A stretch of DNA of 64,000 nucleotides, from assembly GCF_030297155.1 (NCBI RefSeq), contig NZ_AP028068.1, forward strand, positions 2,077,827-2,141,826, read 5' to 3'. The number at the start of each line of letters is the position of its first letter. Position 1 is the first letter of the stretch. The position numbers and the translations under genes are program-made. Below are positions 54,383-63,621 of this stretch, piece by piece. The notes under the pieces are model-generated. The model was not told where the DNA came from, did no database searches, and was given only the letters and a program-made list of their open reading frames with translations. This stretch comes from Vibrio sp. FE10. Lineage in GTDB: Bacteria > Pseudomonadota > Gammaproteobacteria > Enterobacterales > Vibrionaceae.

Positions 54383-56965
54383 ATGAGCAAGAAGAAAATC
54401 GTCGTCGTTGGTAACGGTATGGTTGGACACAAATTTATCGACAACATCCTGCAATCAGACAGTGATGAGTTTGATGTCATGACTTTCAGTGAAGAGCCAA
54501 GGTTGGCCTACGATCGAGTTCAGCTTACGGCTTACTTCAAGCGCGGAAATGCTGATGACTTGGCATTAACCAGCGAAGAATATTACCAAAGCAATGGCGT
54601 CAATTACCTTCTCAACGCGAAAGTCGCTCAACTGGATACTGAAAATAAGTGCGTTGTGACTGAGTCGGGACATACCGAGAGTTATGACACTTTGATTCTG
54701 GCGACCGGTTCATTCCCTTTTGTTCCCCCTATTCCCGGTAACGACCAAGAACACTGCCACGTTTATCGCACCATCGAAGATTTAGACGCTATTGAACTCT
54801 CAAGTAAAGGCAGCAAATCGGGCGTGGTGATTGGTGGTGGCCTGCTGGGTTTAGAAGCCGCGAACGCAGTCAAAAACCTTGGCTTAGAAACTCATGTTGT
54901 GGAATTCGCACCTCGCCTTATGGCCGTACAATTAGATGACGGTGGCGGTGCGCTTTTACGCAGAAAAATCGAAGACCTTGGCGTTCAAGTTCATACCGAG
55001 AAGGCAACCTCAGAGATAGTCGCGGGTGAGAACGCTCGCTACAGAATGAACTTCGCCGACGGCACCCATCTTGAAACCGATATGATCGTGTTCTCTGCGG
55101 GTATTCGCCCTCAAGATGCCCTAGCTCGTAGCTCTGACATCGCCATTGGTGAACGTGGCGGCATCGTGATTAACGATCATTGCCAAACCAACATCGACAA
55201 TGTGTATGCGATTGGTGAATGTGCCCTTTGGGACAACAAGATCTTCGGCTTAGTCGCCCCTGGCTATTCAATGGCGAAAATCGCGGCTGCGCATATCTTA
55301 TCGGACGGAACGAGCGACGCTTCATTTACTGGTGCCGACATGAGCACCAAGCTCAAATTGCTAGGTGTTGATGTAGCCAGCATTGGTGAAGTACACGGCC
55401 AAACGGAAGGCGCTCAATCGTATACCTATAACGATGAAATCGAACAAGTTTACAAACGCCTGATCATATCGGCTGATGGCAAGAAGATTGTCGGTGCGGT
55501 ATTGGTGGGTGACGCCGATGCTTACGGTTCGCTATTGCAAATCAAGCAAAACGATATGCCTCTTCCTGAAAACCCATCAGTACTGATTCTACCTAATGTC
55601 GCGGATGATTCAGGCTCTGCAATGGGTGTTGAAGCTCTGCCCGATAGCGCAGTGATTTGTTCATGTTTCGATGTGACCAAAGGCGACATTAAAGACGCGG
55701 TATCTGCTGGCTGCACCACGATGGCTGCACTGAAAGAAACAACCAACGCTTCGACAGGTTGTGGTGGCTGTTCTGCCCTTGCTAAGCAGGTTCTCGATAG
55801 TGAGCTGAGTAACCTAGGTGTCGAGGTTTCTAACGATATCTGTGAGCACTTTGCCTATTCTCGCCAAGAGTTGACTGACATCATTCGAGTCAACAAAATT
55901 AAGACCTTTGATGAGTTGTTGGATTCTCATGGGAACGGACTGGGCTGTACCGTGTGTAAGCCTGCAGTCGGTTCTATTTTGGCTTCTTACTGGAACGATT
56001 ACATCCTCGAAGATCAGCACATCGAACTGCAAGACACCAATGACATCTACCTCGGCAACATGCAAAAAGACGGCACCTACTCTGTGGTTCCGCGTATTGC
56101 TGGCGGAGAAATCACACCCGACAAGCTGATCGTTTTAGGCGAAGTCGCAAAAGAGTTCGACCTATACACCAAGATCACCGGCGGTCAGCGTGTCGATTTG
56201 TTTGGCGCGCAACTTAACGAACTGCCAATCATCTGGAAAAAGCTGATTGATGCTGGTTTTGAAACTGGCCATGCCTACGGTAAGTCAGTTCGTACTGTTA
56301 AGTCGTGTGTAGGTAGCACTTGGTGTCGATACGGTGTCGACGACAGTGTTGGCTTAGCGATTCGACTCGAGAACCGCTACAAAGGCTTACGCTCACCACA
56401 CAAGATCAAGTTTGCGGTTTCTGGCTGTACTCGTGAATGTGCAGAAGCGCAATCGAAAGACTTTGGCATTATCGCCACCGACAAAGGTTGGAACCTCTAC
56501 ATCTGTGGTAACGGCGGTATGCGCCCTCGCCATGGTGACCTTTTCGCTACCGACCTTGATGAAACCACTCTGCTGCAATACATCGACCGCATTCTGATGT
56601 TCTACACACGTACCGCAGATCGCCTACAGCGTACATCGGTATGGATGGAAAATCTTGAAGGCGGCATTGAATACCTCAAACAAGTCGTGATTGAAGACAA
56701 GCTCAATGTTGCTGAGGAACTTGAAGCCGATATCGCCCTCAACATCGAAAAATACCAGTGTGAATGGAAAACGACCATCGAAAACCCTGAAAAGATGAAA
56801 CGCTTCCAGCACTACATCAACAGCGAAGAAATGGACACTAGCCTGTCATTCATCAAAGAACGAGAGCAACGCTTTCCAAAGCCAAGTTTGAGCTCTTCTG
56901 TTGATTCACAACGCGATGAAAAGCTAGCCAACGCAGACCAAATAGAAGTGACTGAGGTTTCGTAA
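54383..56965 (+). CDS. nirB: NAD(P)H-dependent assimilatory nitrite reductase, large subunit
   Basis: 860 residues. It reduces nitrite to ammonium with siroheme. Order: FAD/NAD domain (VVGNGMVGHKFI and VVIGGGLLGLEAAN), a BFD-like [2Fe-2S] domain (CSCFDVTKGD with CGGCSALAK), a second BFD-like half (GLGCTVCKPAVG), then the siroheme/[4Fe-4S] region with CX5C (CVGSTWC) and CX3C (CTRECAE). All cluster cysteines are present. An AAGGA site precedes the ATG. Controlled by a sigma-54 promoter and followed by nirD. Confidence 0.96.
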   Translation: MSKKKIVVVGNGMVGHKFIDNILQSDSDEFDVMTFSEEPRLAYDRVQLTAYFKRGNADDLALTSEEYYQSNGVNYLLNAKVAQLDTENKCVVTESGHTESYDTLILATGSFPFVPPIPGNDQEHCHVYRTIEDLDAIELSSKGSKSGVVIGGGLLGLEAANAVKNLGLETHVVEFAPRLMAVQLDDGGGALLRRKIEDLGVQVHTEKATSEIVAGENARYRMNFADGTHLETDMIVFSAGIRPQDALARSSDIAIGERGGIVINDHCQTNIDNVYAIGECALWDNKIFGLVAPGYSMAKIAAAHILSDGTSDASFTGADMSTKLKLLGVDVASIGEVHGQTEGAQSYTYNDEIEQVYKRLIISADGKKIVGAVLVGDADAYGSLLQIKQNDMPLPENPSVLILPNVADDSGSAMGVEALPDSAVICSCFDVTKGDIKDAVSAGCTTMAALKETTNASTGCGGCSALAKQVLDSELSNLGVEVSNDICEHFAYSRQELTDIIRVNKIKTFDELLDSHGNGLGCTVCKPAVGSILASYWNDYILEDQHIELQDTNDIYLGNMQKDGTYSVVPRIAGGEITPDKLIVLGEVAKEFDLYTKITGGQRVDLFGAQLNELPIIWKKLIDAGFETGHAYGKSVRTVKSCVGSTWCRYGVDDSVGLAIRLENRYKGLRSPHKIKFAVSGCTRECAEAQSKDFGIIATDKGWNLYICGNGGMRPRHGDLFATDLDETTLLQYIDRILMFYTRTADRLQRTSVWMENLEGGIEYLKQVVIEDKLNVAEELEADIALNIEKYQCEWKTTIENPEKMKRFQHYINSEEMDTSLSFIKEREQRFPKPSLSSSVDSQRDEKLANADQIEVTEVS

Positions 56966-57011
56966 CCGTTAATAAAACAGAGTGAGACAAAGCGTTCGAT
57001 ATAAAACGCAA

Positions 57012-57044
57012 GGAAGTGACTGGCATGCTCAGCAAGTCACTTCC
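57012..57044 (+). promoter_or_regulatory. Hairpin between nirB and nirD
   Basis: GGAAGTGACT pairs perfectly with AGTCACTTCC around a 13-base loop. There is no T run. It may process or stabilise the message or lower expression of downstream genes. Confidence 0.6.
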
Positions 57045-57149
57045 CTATTTACTCCAATAGAGACAGTAACGACAGCTCAGCAAAGCCAAGAATTTGAATA
57101 AGTTAATACACAAATAATTAAAGACTCAATTTTAGACTAGGAGAAAGTC

Positions 57150-57494
57150 ATGGAAAATTGGACAACCGTATGTAGCACCCGGGACTTAACCCCAAATGGT
57201 GGGATTTGCGCCAAAGTAGACGATAACCAAGTGGCTATTTTTTACTGCAAGCGCAGCGACACGCTTTATGGACTCTCTAATTACGACCCTATCGGCAAGG
57301 CGAATGTTATGTCACGTGGTATAATTGGTTCATTAAGCGGTGAGCCTTACGTAGCCTCGCCCTTATACAAGCAGCATTACCACTTAGAAACTGGCGCGTG
57401 CCTTGAACAACCCGATCTCAAGCTCGTGAAATTTGAAGTTCGCAAGCAAGGAGAGCAAGTACAGGTTCTCGCACCACTTGCTATCGCCAGTTAA
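57150..57494 (+). CDS. nirD: Nitrite reductase small subunit
   Basis: 114 residues. NirD has a Rieske-like fold that lacks the usual Cys and His cluster ligands, as here (LSNYDPIGKANVMSRGIIG, SPLYKQHYHLETGACLE). It associates with NirB. A TAGGAGAAAGTC ribosome binding site precedes the ATG. Second gene of the nir operon. Confidence 0.95.
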   Translation: MENWTTVCSTRDLTPNGGICAKVDDNQVAIFYCKRSDTLYGLSNYDPIGKANVMSRGIIGSLSGEPYVASPLYKQHYHLETGACLEQPDLKLVKFEVRKQGEQVQVLAPLAIAS

Positions 57495-57636
57495 CTAAAC
57501 GCCGACATCATCATGTAAACGCTTTTTAGGCGTGAGCAATTTCGGCATAGGATTTAGCCACATTAATGCGTTCGAATTTCGGAAGTAACGCACGAGCTAA
57601 AACCGGGTAATTTTCCAGATTTAAAGGATTTAAACC

Positions 57637-59106
57637 ATGGATAACACAAAATTTTCGCTGCTTTCATTTACGGGTAAGATGAAAACCTTACACCTAAGTT
57701 GGATGGCCTTTTTTATCACCTTTGTTGTGTGGTTCAACTTTGCCCCACTACTGCAAATGGTAAAAACGTCGCTTGGTCTTTCCACTGAAGAGATCAAAAC
57801 ACTCCTTATTCTCAACGTTGCATTAACCATTCCAGCGCGTGTCGCCATTGGTATGTTAACCGACAGATATGGCCCTAGGTTGGTCTACTCTTCGCTACTC
57901 GCTGTCTGTTCAATCCCTTGTTTTATGTTTGCTATGGCAGACTCTTTCATTCAAGCGGCGATTGCTCGTTTCCTATTAGGCTTCATCGGTGCTGGTTTCG
58001 TTGTCGGTATTCGTCTTGTGTCTGAGTGGTTCCCACACAATGAACTGGGTACGGCTGAAGGGATTTACGGCGGTTGGGGTAACTTCGGTTCAGCAGCGGC
58101 AGCATTCACACTTCCAACTCTGGCTCTAGCATTTGGTGGCGAAGACGGCTGGCGTTATGCGGTCGGTATTACTGGCCTTATGAGCTTAGCGTTCTCGTTT
58201 ATCTTCTACAAAAACGTATCGGATACACCAAAAGGTTCGACTTACTTCAAGCCAGCCCAAGTAACGGCAATGGAAGTGACATCAAAGGGTGACTTTTTCT
58301 TCCTACTTATTATGAAGATCCCGATGTATGCCGCTTTAGCGCTACTGACATGGAAGCTATCACCAAGCAACATCAACATGTTGTCTGACATGGCGGTGTA
58401 TTCAGTGTATGCAGGTTTAGCCGCACTTTACGTGTACGAAGTGTCGCAAGTTTGGAAGGTAAATAAGAACGTATTCAAAGAAGAAGTACCAGAAATTCAT
58501 AGATACAAATTCAAGCAAGTTGCTGTGTTGAACGTGTTGTATTTCGCGACATTTGGTTCTGAACTGGCTGTTGTTTCTATGCTGCCACTGTTCTTCTCTG
58601 AAACCTTTGAATTAACGCCAGTGCTTGCGGGTATGGTTGCATCGGCTTATGCCTTTATGAACCTAATGTCTCGTCCAGGTGGCGGTTGGATTTCAGATAA
58701 ATTCGGTCGTAAACCAACACTGCTTATTCTTACGATTGGTCTTGCTGTGGGTTACTTTGCAATGGGTCAAGTCGACAGCACATGGCCAGTATGGCTAGCG
58801 GTTGTGGCTGCGATGGCATGTTCTTTCTTCGTGCAAGCAGGTGAAGGTGCGGTGTTTGCAACAGTACCTCTGATTAAACGCCGTATGACAGGTCAAATTG
58901 CTGGTATGACGGGTGCTTACGGTAACGTGGGTGCGGTGGTTTACCTAACTGTGCTTTCATTCGTAAGCTACCAAACCTTCTTCTTAGTGATTGCAGGAAC
59001 AGCGGTACTAGGCTTCGTTACTCTGATGTTCATGGAAGAGCCTAACGGCCAAATTGCCGAAGTGAATGACGATGGTAGCGTGACCTTGATTAACGTATCG
59101 AGCTAA
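57637..59106 (+). CDS. Nitrate/nitrite transporter, NarK/NrtP-type MFS
   Basis: 489 residues with about 12 membrane helices. Nitrate signature motifs are seen: [39 protein letters not shown] with the substrate Arg, and [13 protein letters not shown]; the second half has [18 protein letters not shown]. The protein imports nitrate for NasA and NirBD and may exchange nitrite. It follows nirD by 142 bases on the same strand. Confidence 0.93.
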   Translation: MDNTKFSLLSFTGKMKTLHLSWMAFFITFVVWFNFAPLLQMVKTSLGLSTEEIKTLLILNVALTIPARVAIGMLTDRYGPRLVYSSLLAVCSIPCFMFAMADSFIQAAIARFLLGFIGAGFVVGIRLVSEWFPHNELGTAEGIYGGWGNFGSAAAAFTLPTLALAFGGEDGWRYAVGITGLMSLAFSFIFYKNVSDTPKGSTYFKPAQVTAMEVTSKGDFFFLLIMKIPMYAALALLTWKLSPSNINMLSDMAVYSVYAGLAALYVYEVSQVWKVNKNVFKEEVPEIHRYKFKQVAVLNVLYFATFGSELAVVSMLPLFFSETFELTPVLAGMVASAYAFMNLMSRPGGGWISDKFGRKPTLLILTIGLAVGYFAMGQVDSTWPVWLAVVAAMACSFFVQAGEGAVFATVPLIKRRMTGQIAGMTGAYGNVGAVVYLTVLSFVSYQTFFLVIAGTAVLGFVTLMFMEEPNGQIAEVNDDGSVTLINVSS

Positions 59107-59127
59107 CCACTCATTGAATCGGGAGAG

Positions 59128-59157
59128 GCACCAAGGTTGGTATTACCGCTTTGGTGC
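59128..59157 (+). terminator. Hairpin between the transporter and the kinase/phosphatase gene
   Basis: GCACCAA pairs with TTGGTGC with a 16-base loop, 22 bases after the transporter stop. No T run follows, so read-through to the kinase gene is likely. Confidence 0.5.
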
Positions 59158-59253
59158 TTCGTTCAGAGGCTCTACGTTCACTAGAGCTTTTGTTCTTTCT
59201 CAGATGTGCTCTCAAGCAGATCAGAAAACAGCCAGTTAAGAAGCAGACCAGTT

Positions 59254-61044
59254 ATGACGATTTCATTCAGCCAAGGGCAAGTCATCACGCCAGAATCCAA
59301 CAACCAGCTTACGCTTAAGTTTGGTGGTTATTCGAATAAAGGCGTCCGTGATGAAAACCAAGACGCCATCATTGTAAAACACCCTAAGACTCGTGCAGAG
59401 CAAGAGCTAAAAGGCAGTGTTGCTTGCATTGCAGACGGTGCAAGTTGCAGTGAGCACGGCCAAAAAGCCAGCCACACCAGCGTGATGCAGTTTATTGATG
59501 ACTATTACGCCACGCCACAAAGTTGGAGCATTCAACGCTCGGCTCAAAAAGTCCTAACCTCGCTCAATTCTTGGCTGTTCAATACTTCTGTTTCTAATAT
59601 TCATCCCGCACAGCAAGTTAACCATAATGCGCTCGTTTCCACCTTTAGCAGCGTGATATTGAAGTCGAACACCGCGCATATATTCCATGTCGGTGACAGT
59701 CGAATTTACCTATTAAGAGATGGCGAACTGCGCCAACTTACTCGCGACCATACTCGTAAAACTATGGGGCAGAAGCATTACCTAACGCGAGCCTTAGGCA
59801 TGGATAATCAGCTCAATGTTGACTATCAAACCTTGCCAATCAAAAAGAATGATTGCTTCATCCTCACATCGGATGGTGTGCATGAGTTTGTCTCTCCTAA
59901 CACCTTCAATCAGCACATCGATAAGCCTGGAGCGGATTTCGAATACGCAGCACAGACCATCTGCAATACCGCCTTAAGCCACAATAGCTCAGACAACGTG
60001 AGCTGTTTGATAGTCCAAGTCAGTCACCTACCCAAACCATCTTTAATTGAGTTTCATGAAAAACTCGCCAAGCGCGCTATTCCACCCGCACTAAAACTTG
60101 GTCAGAGTATCGATAACTTTATGGTCCTTGAGGTTTTGTATGCAGGCTCAAGAAGCCATGTGTATCGTGTGATGCAGAAAGAGACACAAACCGAGTTCGT
60201 GCTCAAAGTGCCTTCAGTTCAATACCACGATAGTCCTGCCCAACTAAGAACCTTCTTCAACGAACAATGGGCTGGCATCTTGCTCAACAACAAACGCGTC
60301 ATGAAGGTTTATCCGACACCAGAGCATTCGCAATTCTTATATCAAATCTGTGAGTGGGTAGAAGGCATCACGCTAAGGCAATGGATGTACGACAATCCAA
60401 AACCGTCACTCAAGCAAGTTCGCGAGATATTGGAAAAGATCACACAGGGTATTCGCGTATTACAACGTGCAGACATGGTGCACCGAGACTTGAAGCCTGA
60501 AAACATCATGCTTCAACGTGATGGTGAGATTAAAATCATCGACCTTGGTGCGGTGCTAGTGAGAGGTATTGAAGAGGGAGAGCAAACAGAACAAGACTCG
60601 ACGCCATTGGGCGCGGTCAATTACATCGCACCAGAAACTATTAAGCACAACACGGCCACCACAAGCTCGGATCTGTTCTCTATTGCAGTGATTGGGTATG
60701 AGATGCTGACAGGTGAACTTCCCTACTCTGAAATGACCGCACAATCGCTCAAGCAATCTCGTCATCATCAGTGGGAATACCAACCACTCACACAAAAGCG
60801 GGCTGATATACCGGCTTGGGTTGATTTGGTTTTACAGAAAGCGTGTGCCGAATCGCCAAGCGAACGCCATCAAGTGTTAGGGGATTTTGTCGCTGACCTT
60901 TACACACCCAACCAAAGCTTGGTGAAAAGCAAAGCCAAGCAACCTTTGATAAACCGCCACCCAATCCAGTTTTGGAAGGTGTTGGCTTTGTTGCTCGGCC
61001 TTGTTGCTGCAGTAGAGTTGGGCTTATTGCTTAGTTCAAGCTAA
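59254..61044 (+). CDS. Fused PP2C-type phosphatase and Ser/Thr protein kinase
   Basis: About 596 residues. The N-terminal PP2C domain has GVRDENQDA, CIADGASCSEHG, HVGDSRIYLL and LTSDGVHEF, giving the metal-binding Asp residues. The C-terminal kinase domain has the Lys in FVLKVPS, catalytic HRDLKPENIM and a DLG in place of DFG (IIDLGAV), then APE (YIAPETI). One membrane helix ends the protein (VLALLLGLVAAVELGLLL). It lies last in the nirBD-nitrate transporter unit; from memory, similar fusions occur beside nirBD/nas genes in Pseudomonas and Shewanella. It presumably sets the phosphorylation of a nitrate-pathway protein. The ATG at 59254 is preferred over 59206. Confidence 0.9.
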   Translation: MTISFSQGQVITPESNNQLTLKFGGYSNKGVRDENQDAIIVKHPKTRAEQELKGSVACIADGASCSEHGQKASHTSVMQFIDDYYATPQSWSIQRSAQKVLTSLNSWLFNTSVSNIHPAQQVNHNALVSTFSSVILKSNTAHIFHVGDSRIYLLRDGELRQLTRDHTRKTMGQKHYLTRALGMDNQLNVDYQTLPIKKNDCFILTSDGVHEFVSPNTFNQHIDKPGADFEYAAQTICNTALSHNSSDNVSCLIVQVSHLPKPSLIEFHEKLAKRAIPPALKLGQSIDNFMVLEVLYAGSRSHVYRVMQKETQTEFVLKVPSVQYHDSPAQLRTFFNEQWAGILLNNKRVMKVYPTPEHSQFLYQICEWVEGITLRQWMYDNPKPSLKQVREILEKITQGIRVLQRADMVHRDLKPENIMLQRDGEIKIIDLGAVLVRGIEEGEQTEQDSTPLGAVNYIAPETIKHNTATTSSDLFSIAVIGYEMLTGELPYSEMTAQSLKQSRHHQWEYQPLTQKRADIPAWVDLVLQKACAESPSERHQVLGDFVADLYTPNQSLVKSKAKQPLINRHPIQFWKVLALLLGLVAAVELGLLLSSS

Positions 61045-61100
61045 TTCTAAGTTCAAGCTAAGTGTCCAAGTCTAACCTAGCTTGTGTAAACTAACTGGAA

Positions 61101-62105
61101 TTAGCCTCGTTTTACTAAGCTTCTTGGCACAAGTTCAATACCCGCTTGGTAACGCTTAGCTGATGCATTTAACGCCAAGGCAAAAGCACTATCGGCAATC
61201 ACTTCAAACTGCTGAGGCAATGAATGGACTTTAAATGGTAAGAAGTCGAGCAATCGGTTATCACCAAAGGTTGCCAGTTTAACTTGATTGATCAGCTCTG
61301 GCTTTTCGACCATCACATCAAGCACACCTTCTAATAAGGTGTAAGACATAGTCACGATCGCATCAGGAACCGTGCCCTTTGCAATCCACTCTTCAAAAAC
61401 CTCACGTCCAGATTCTCTATCAAAGTGTTCGCCATAACCGACAACCATCTGCTTATTTTCTGCTAGCCTTGTTTGTTGAGTATGTGCTTTATTCGCCGCT
61501 TCAAAACCCAGCTGACGTTCACGTGAAATGTTCAGATCAGGTAACGCACCAATTAAGCCAACACTATGAATACTGTCATCAAGGATTGAATGGGTCAGTT
61601 CAAATGCTGCTTCGAAATCTTCACTGATCACGCAAGCAAAATGCTCGTCATCCAACGGACGGTCAATTGCGATCACAGGCGTTCCTGAGTTTTGCAGCTT
61701 TAAGTAGAACTCGTTGGCGTCTGGCATGGAGCTCGCCACCAGCAAGGCATCGATACGACGACTCACCAAAGCTTCAGCCACCTTTCGTTCAGTTTCAGCA
61801 TCATCATCAGAACAGCCAATCAGGATTTGATAACCCACTTTACGTGAGTTCTGCTCTATCAATTTTGCTAAACGCGCGTAACTGCTGTTTTCCAGATCAG
61901 GAATAATCAAACCAAATGAACGGCTATTACCAGCACGCAGCGACGAAGCAGCATGGTCTGGTCGGTAGTTATACTCTTCCACCACCGCCATTACTTTCTG
62001 CTGCGTCTTTTCACTGATTCGGTATTTCTGCGCCTTGCCGTTGATGACATAACTGGCTGTGGTTTTCGATACTCCAGCCAATTTAGCAATTTCATCAAGT
62101 GTCAT
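61101..62105 (-). CDS. fruR: Fructose repressor / catabolite regulator (Cra/FruR), LacI family
   Basis: 334 residues. The N-terminal helix-turn-helix MTLDEIAKLAGVSKTTASYV and NGKAQKYRISEKT match Cra/FruR very closely, with a LacI-type effector core (FGLIIPDLENSSYARLA, SFGDN-like TFGDNRLLDFLP). The effector is fructose 1-phosphate or the bisphosphate. The ATG at 62105 is taken as the start; the frame continues to 62264 only through the operator region. Divergent from fruB and probably autoregulated. Confidence 0.95.
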   Translation of the reverse strand: MTLDEIAKLAGVSKTTASYVINGKAQKYRISEKTQQKVMAVVEEYNYRPDHAASSLRAGNSRSFGLIIPDLENSSYARLAKLIEQNSRKVGYQILIGCSDDDAETERKVAEALVSRRIDALLVASSMPDANEFYLKLQNSGTPVIAIDRPLDDEHFACVISEDFEAAFELTHSILDDSIHSVGLIGALPDLNISRERQLGFEAANKAHTQQTRLAENKQMVVGYGEHFDRESGREVFEEWIAKGTVPDAIVTMSYTLLEGVLDVMVEKPELINQVKLATFGDNRLLDFLPFKVHSLPQQFEVIADSAFALALNASAKRYQAGIELVPRSLVKRG

Positions 62106-62178
62106 ATGGGTGACCTGTATTTTGTGCGTAGGATCATATAACCAATGATCTGATCCTCGGATTAGTTGAATTATATGC

Positions 62179-62190
62179 TGAATCGATTCA
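62179..62190. promoter_or_regulatory. Cra/FruR operator 1
   Basis: TGAATCGATTCA is a perfect match to the Cra/FruR consensus TGAAWCGNTTCA. It lies 74 bases before fruR and within the shared fruR/fruB control region. Confidence 0.85.
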
Positions 62191-62200
62191 GTATAAAAGC

Positions 62201-62212
62201 TGAAAGGATTCA
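62201..62212. promoter_or_regulatory. Cra/FruR operator 2 (weaker)
   Basis: TGAAAGGATTCA within GC-TGAAAGGATTCA-GC is an imperfect copy of the consensus, 22 bases from operator 1. Confidence 0.6.
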
Positions 62213-62371
62213 GCAAAATCTGAAAAGTGACTTCAATCATCCTTTTGAATGGATTGAGCGTCATTTGTTGTAATTCAACTTCTCGTTATTAACGAAACTG
62301 AAATTACGACACGCAGCAAAACTATTTTGAAAACCAAAATCGGCTTTGCTGAATTTTTTTACACTGAATGC

Positions 62372-62383
62372 TGAACCGATTCA
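62372..62383. promoter_or_regulatory. Cra/FruR operator 3
   Basis: TGAACCGATTCA, inside GCTGAACCGATTCAGC, differs from the consensus at one position only. It is 96 bases before fruB and fits repression of the fru operon. Confidence 0.8.
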
Positions 62384-62478
62384 GCAAGCATAAAGCAAAG
62401 AGTTAAGCTCCATGAATCTTGCTCTAGACTGAATCGTAGCGATACACAAATTCTCAAGCGATACGCTAAAGAGGCACC

Positions 62479-63612
62479 ATGCTTAAATTATCAAAATCTG
62501 ACATCACTCTTGGTCAAACGGCCGATGACAAATTCAAAGCTATCCAGAACATTGCTGGCGACCTAACCGCGAAAGGCTTGGTTGACTCTGGTTACGTTGA
62601 AGGAATGCTGAACCGTGAGAACCAGAACTCTACGTTCCTAGGTAACGGCATCGCGATTCCTCACGGCACCACTGACACTCGTGGCCTAGTAAAAGAGACA
62701 GGCGTTGCGGTACACCACTTCCCTGAAGGCATTGATTGGACAGACGGTAACCGTGTTTACGTAGCAATTGGTATTGCAGCGAAATCTGACGAGCACTTAG
62801 GCATTCTTAAACAACTAACGAAAGTGCTAGCGGCAGACGGTGTTGAAGAGAAATTAAAGCAAGCGAGATCAGAAGACGAAATCATCGCCCTACTTAATGG
62901 CGAAGTTCAACTAGAAGCCGACCTAGACGCTTCTTTAGTTCAGCTACTGTTCCCTGCTAGCGACATGGTTCAAATGTCTGCTGTTGCTGGCGGCCTACTT
63001 AAGAACACAGGTTGCACAGACAACGCATTCGTTGCTGACCTAGTAACAAAAACTCCAACTCACCTAGGCCAAGGCCTGTGGTTGTTGGGCAGCGATAAAG
63101 GCGTGACTCGCACTGGCGTATCGTTTGTTTCAACAGCAAACCATTGTGAGTACGAAGGCACACCAGTGAAAGCATTGGTCGCATTCGCAGCTTGTAACAG
63201 CGCACACCAATCTATTCTGGCAAACCTAAGCAAGATGGTTTTCGAAGGTAAACAGCAACAATTGTTAACCGCTGACATTGCACAAGTGATTGGCCTTCTA
63301 AAAGGTGAAGCGGTTTCTACAGCGTCTCAAGACGATGATAACTGTGCAGTCTTCAAAATCAAAAACGCGCACGGCCTACACGCTCGTCCAGGTGCAATGT
63401 TGGTTGCTGAAGCGAAGAAATTCGAATCAACAATCCGCGTTTCAAACCTAGATGGCGACGGAAAAGAAGTGAACGCGAAGAGCTTAATGAAAGTAATCGC
63501 ACTTGGCGTTAAACACGGCCACCAGCTTCAGTTTGTTGCTGAAGGTGAAGATGCAGCACAAGCACTTGAATCGATTGGCAAAGCTATCGCTTCAGGCCTT
63601 GGCGAAGGTTAA
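62479..63612 (+). CDS. fruB: Fructose PTS protein with EIIA, M and HPr domains (FPr)
   Basis: 377 residues. The N-terminal EIIA-Fru domain has the phospho-His in GIAIPHGTTD (about residue 61). A middle domain (about 155-280) resembles a second, degenerate EIIA-like unit. The C-terminal HPr domain (about 290-377) has the phospho-His in AHGLHARPGAM (about residue 300). It takes phosphate from EI and passes it to the fructose permease FruA. First gene of fruBK(A), with AGAGGCACC before the ATG and Cra sites upstream. Confidence 0.95.
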   Translation: MLKLSKSDITLGQTADDKFKAIQNIAGDLTAKGLVDSGYVEGMLNRENQNSTFLGNGIAIPHGTTDTRGLVKETGVAVHHFPEGIDWTDGNRVYVAIGIAAKSDEHLGILKQLTKVLAADGVEEKLKQARSEDEIIALLNGEVQLEADLDASLVQLLFPASDMVQMSAVAGGLLKNTGCTDNAFVADLVTKTPTHLGQGLWLLGSDKGVTRTGVSFVSTANHCEYEGTPVKALVAFAACNSAHQSILANLSKMVFEGKQQQLLTADIAQVIGLLKGEAVSTASQDDDNCAVFKIKNAHGLHARPGAMLVAEAKKFESTIRVSNLDGDGKEVNAKSLMKVIALGVKHGHQLQFVAEGEDAAQALESIGKAIASGLGEG

Positions 63613-63621
63613 GGAATCGAT

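Noticed and set aside
62106..62264. N-terminal extension of the FruR frame by 53 residues.
   Set aside because: It reads through the operator region, and the known Cra/FruR protein begins at MTLDEIAKLAG.
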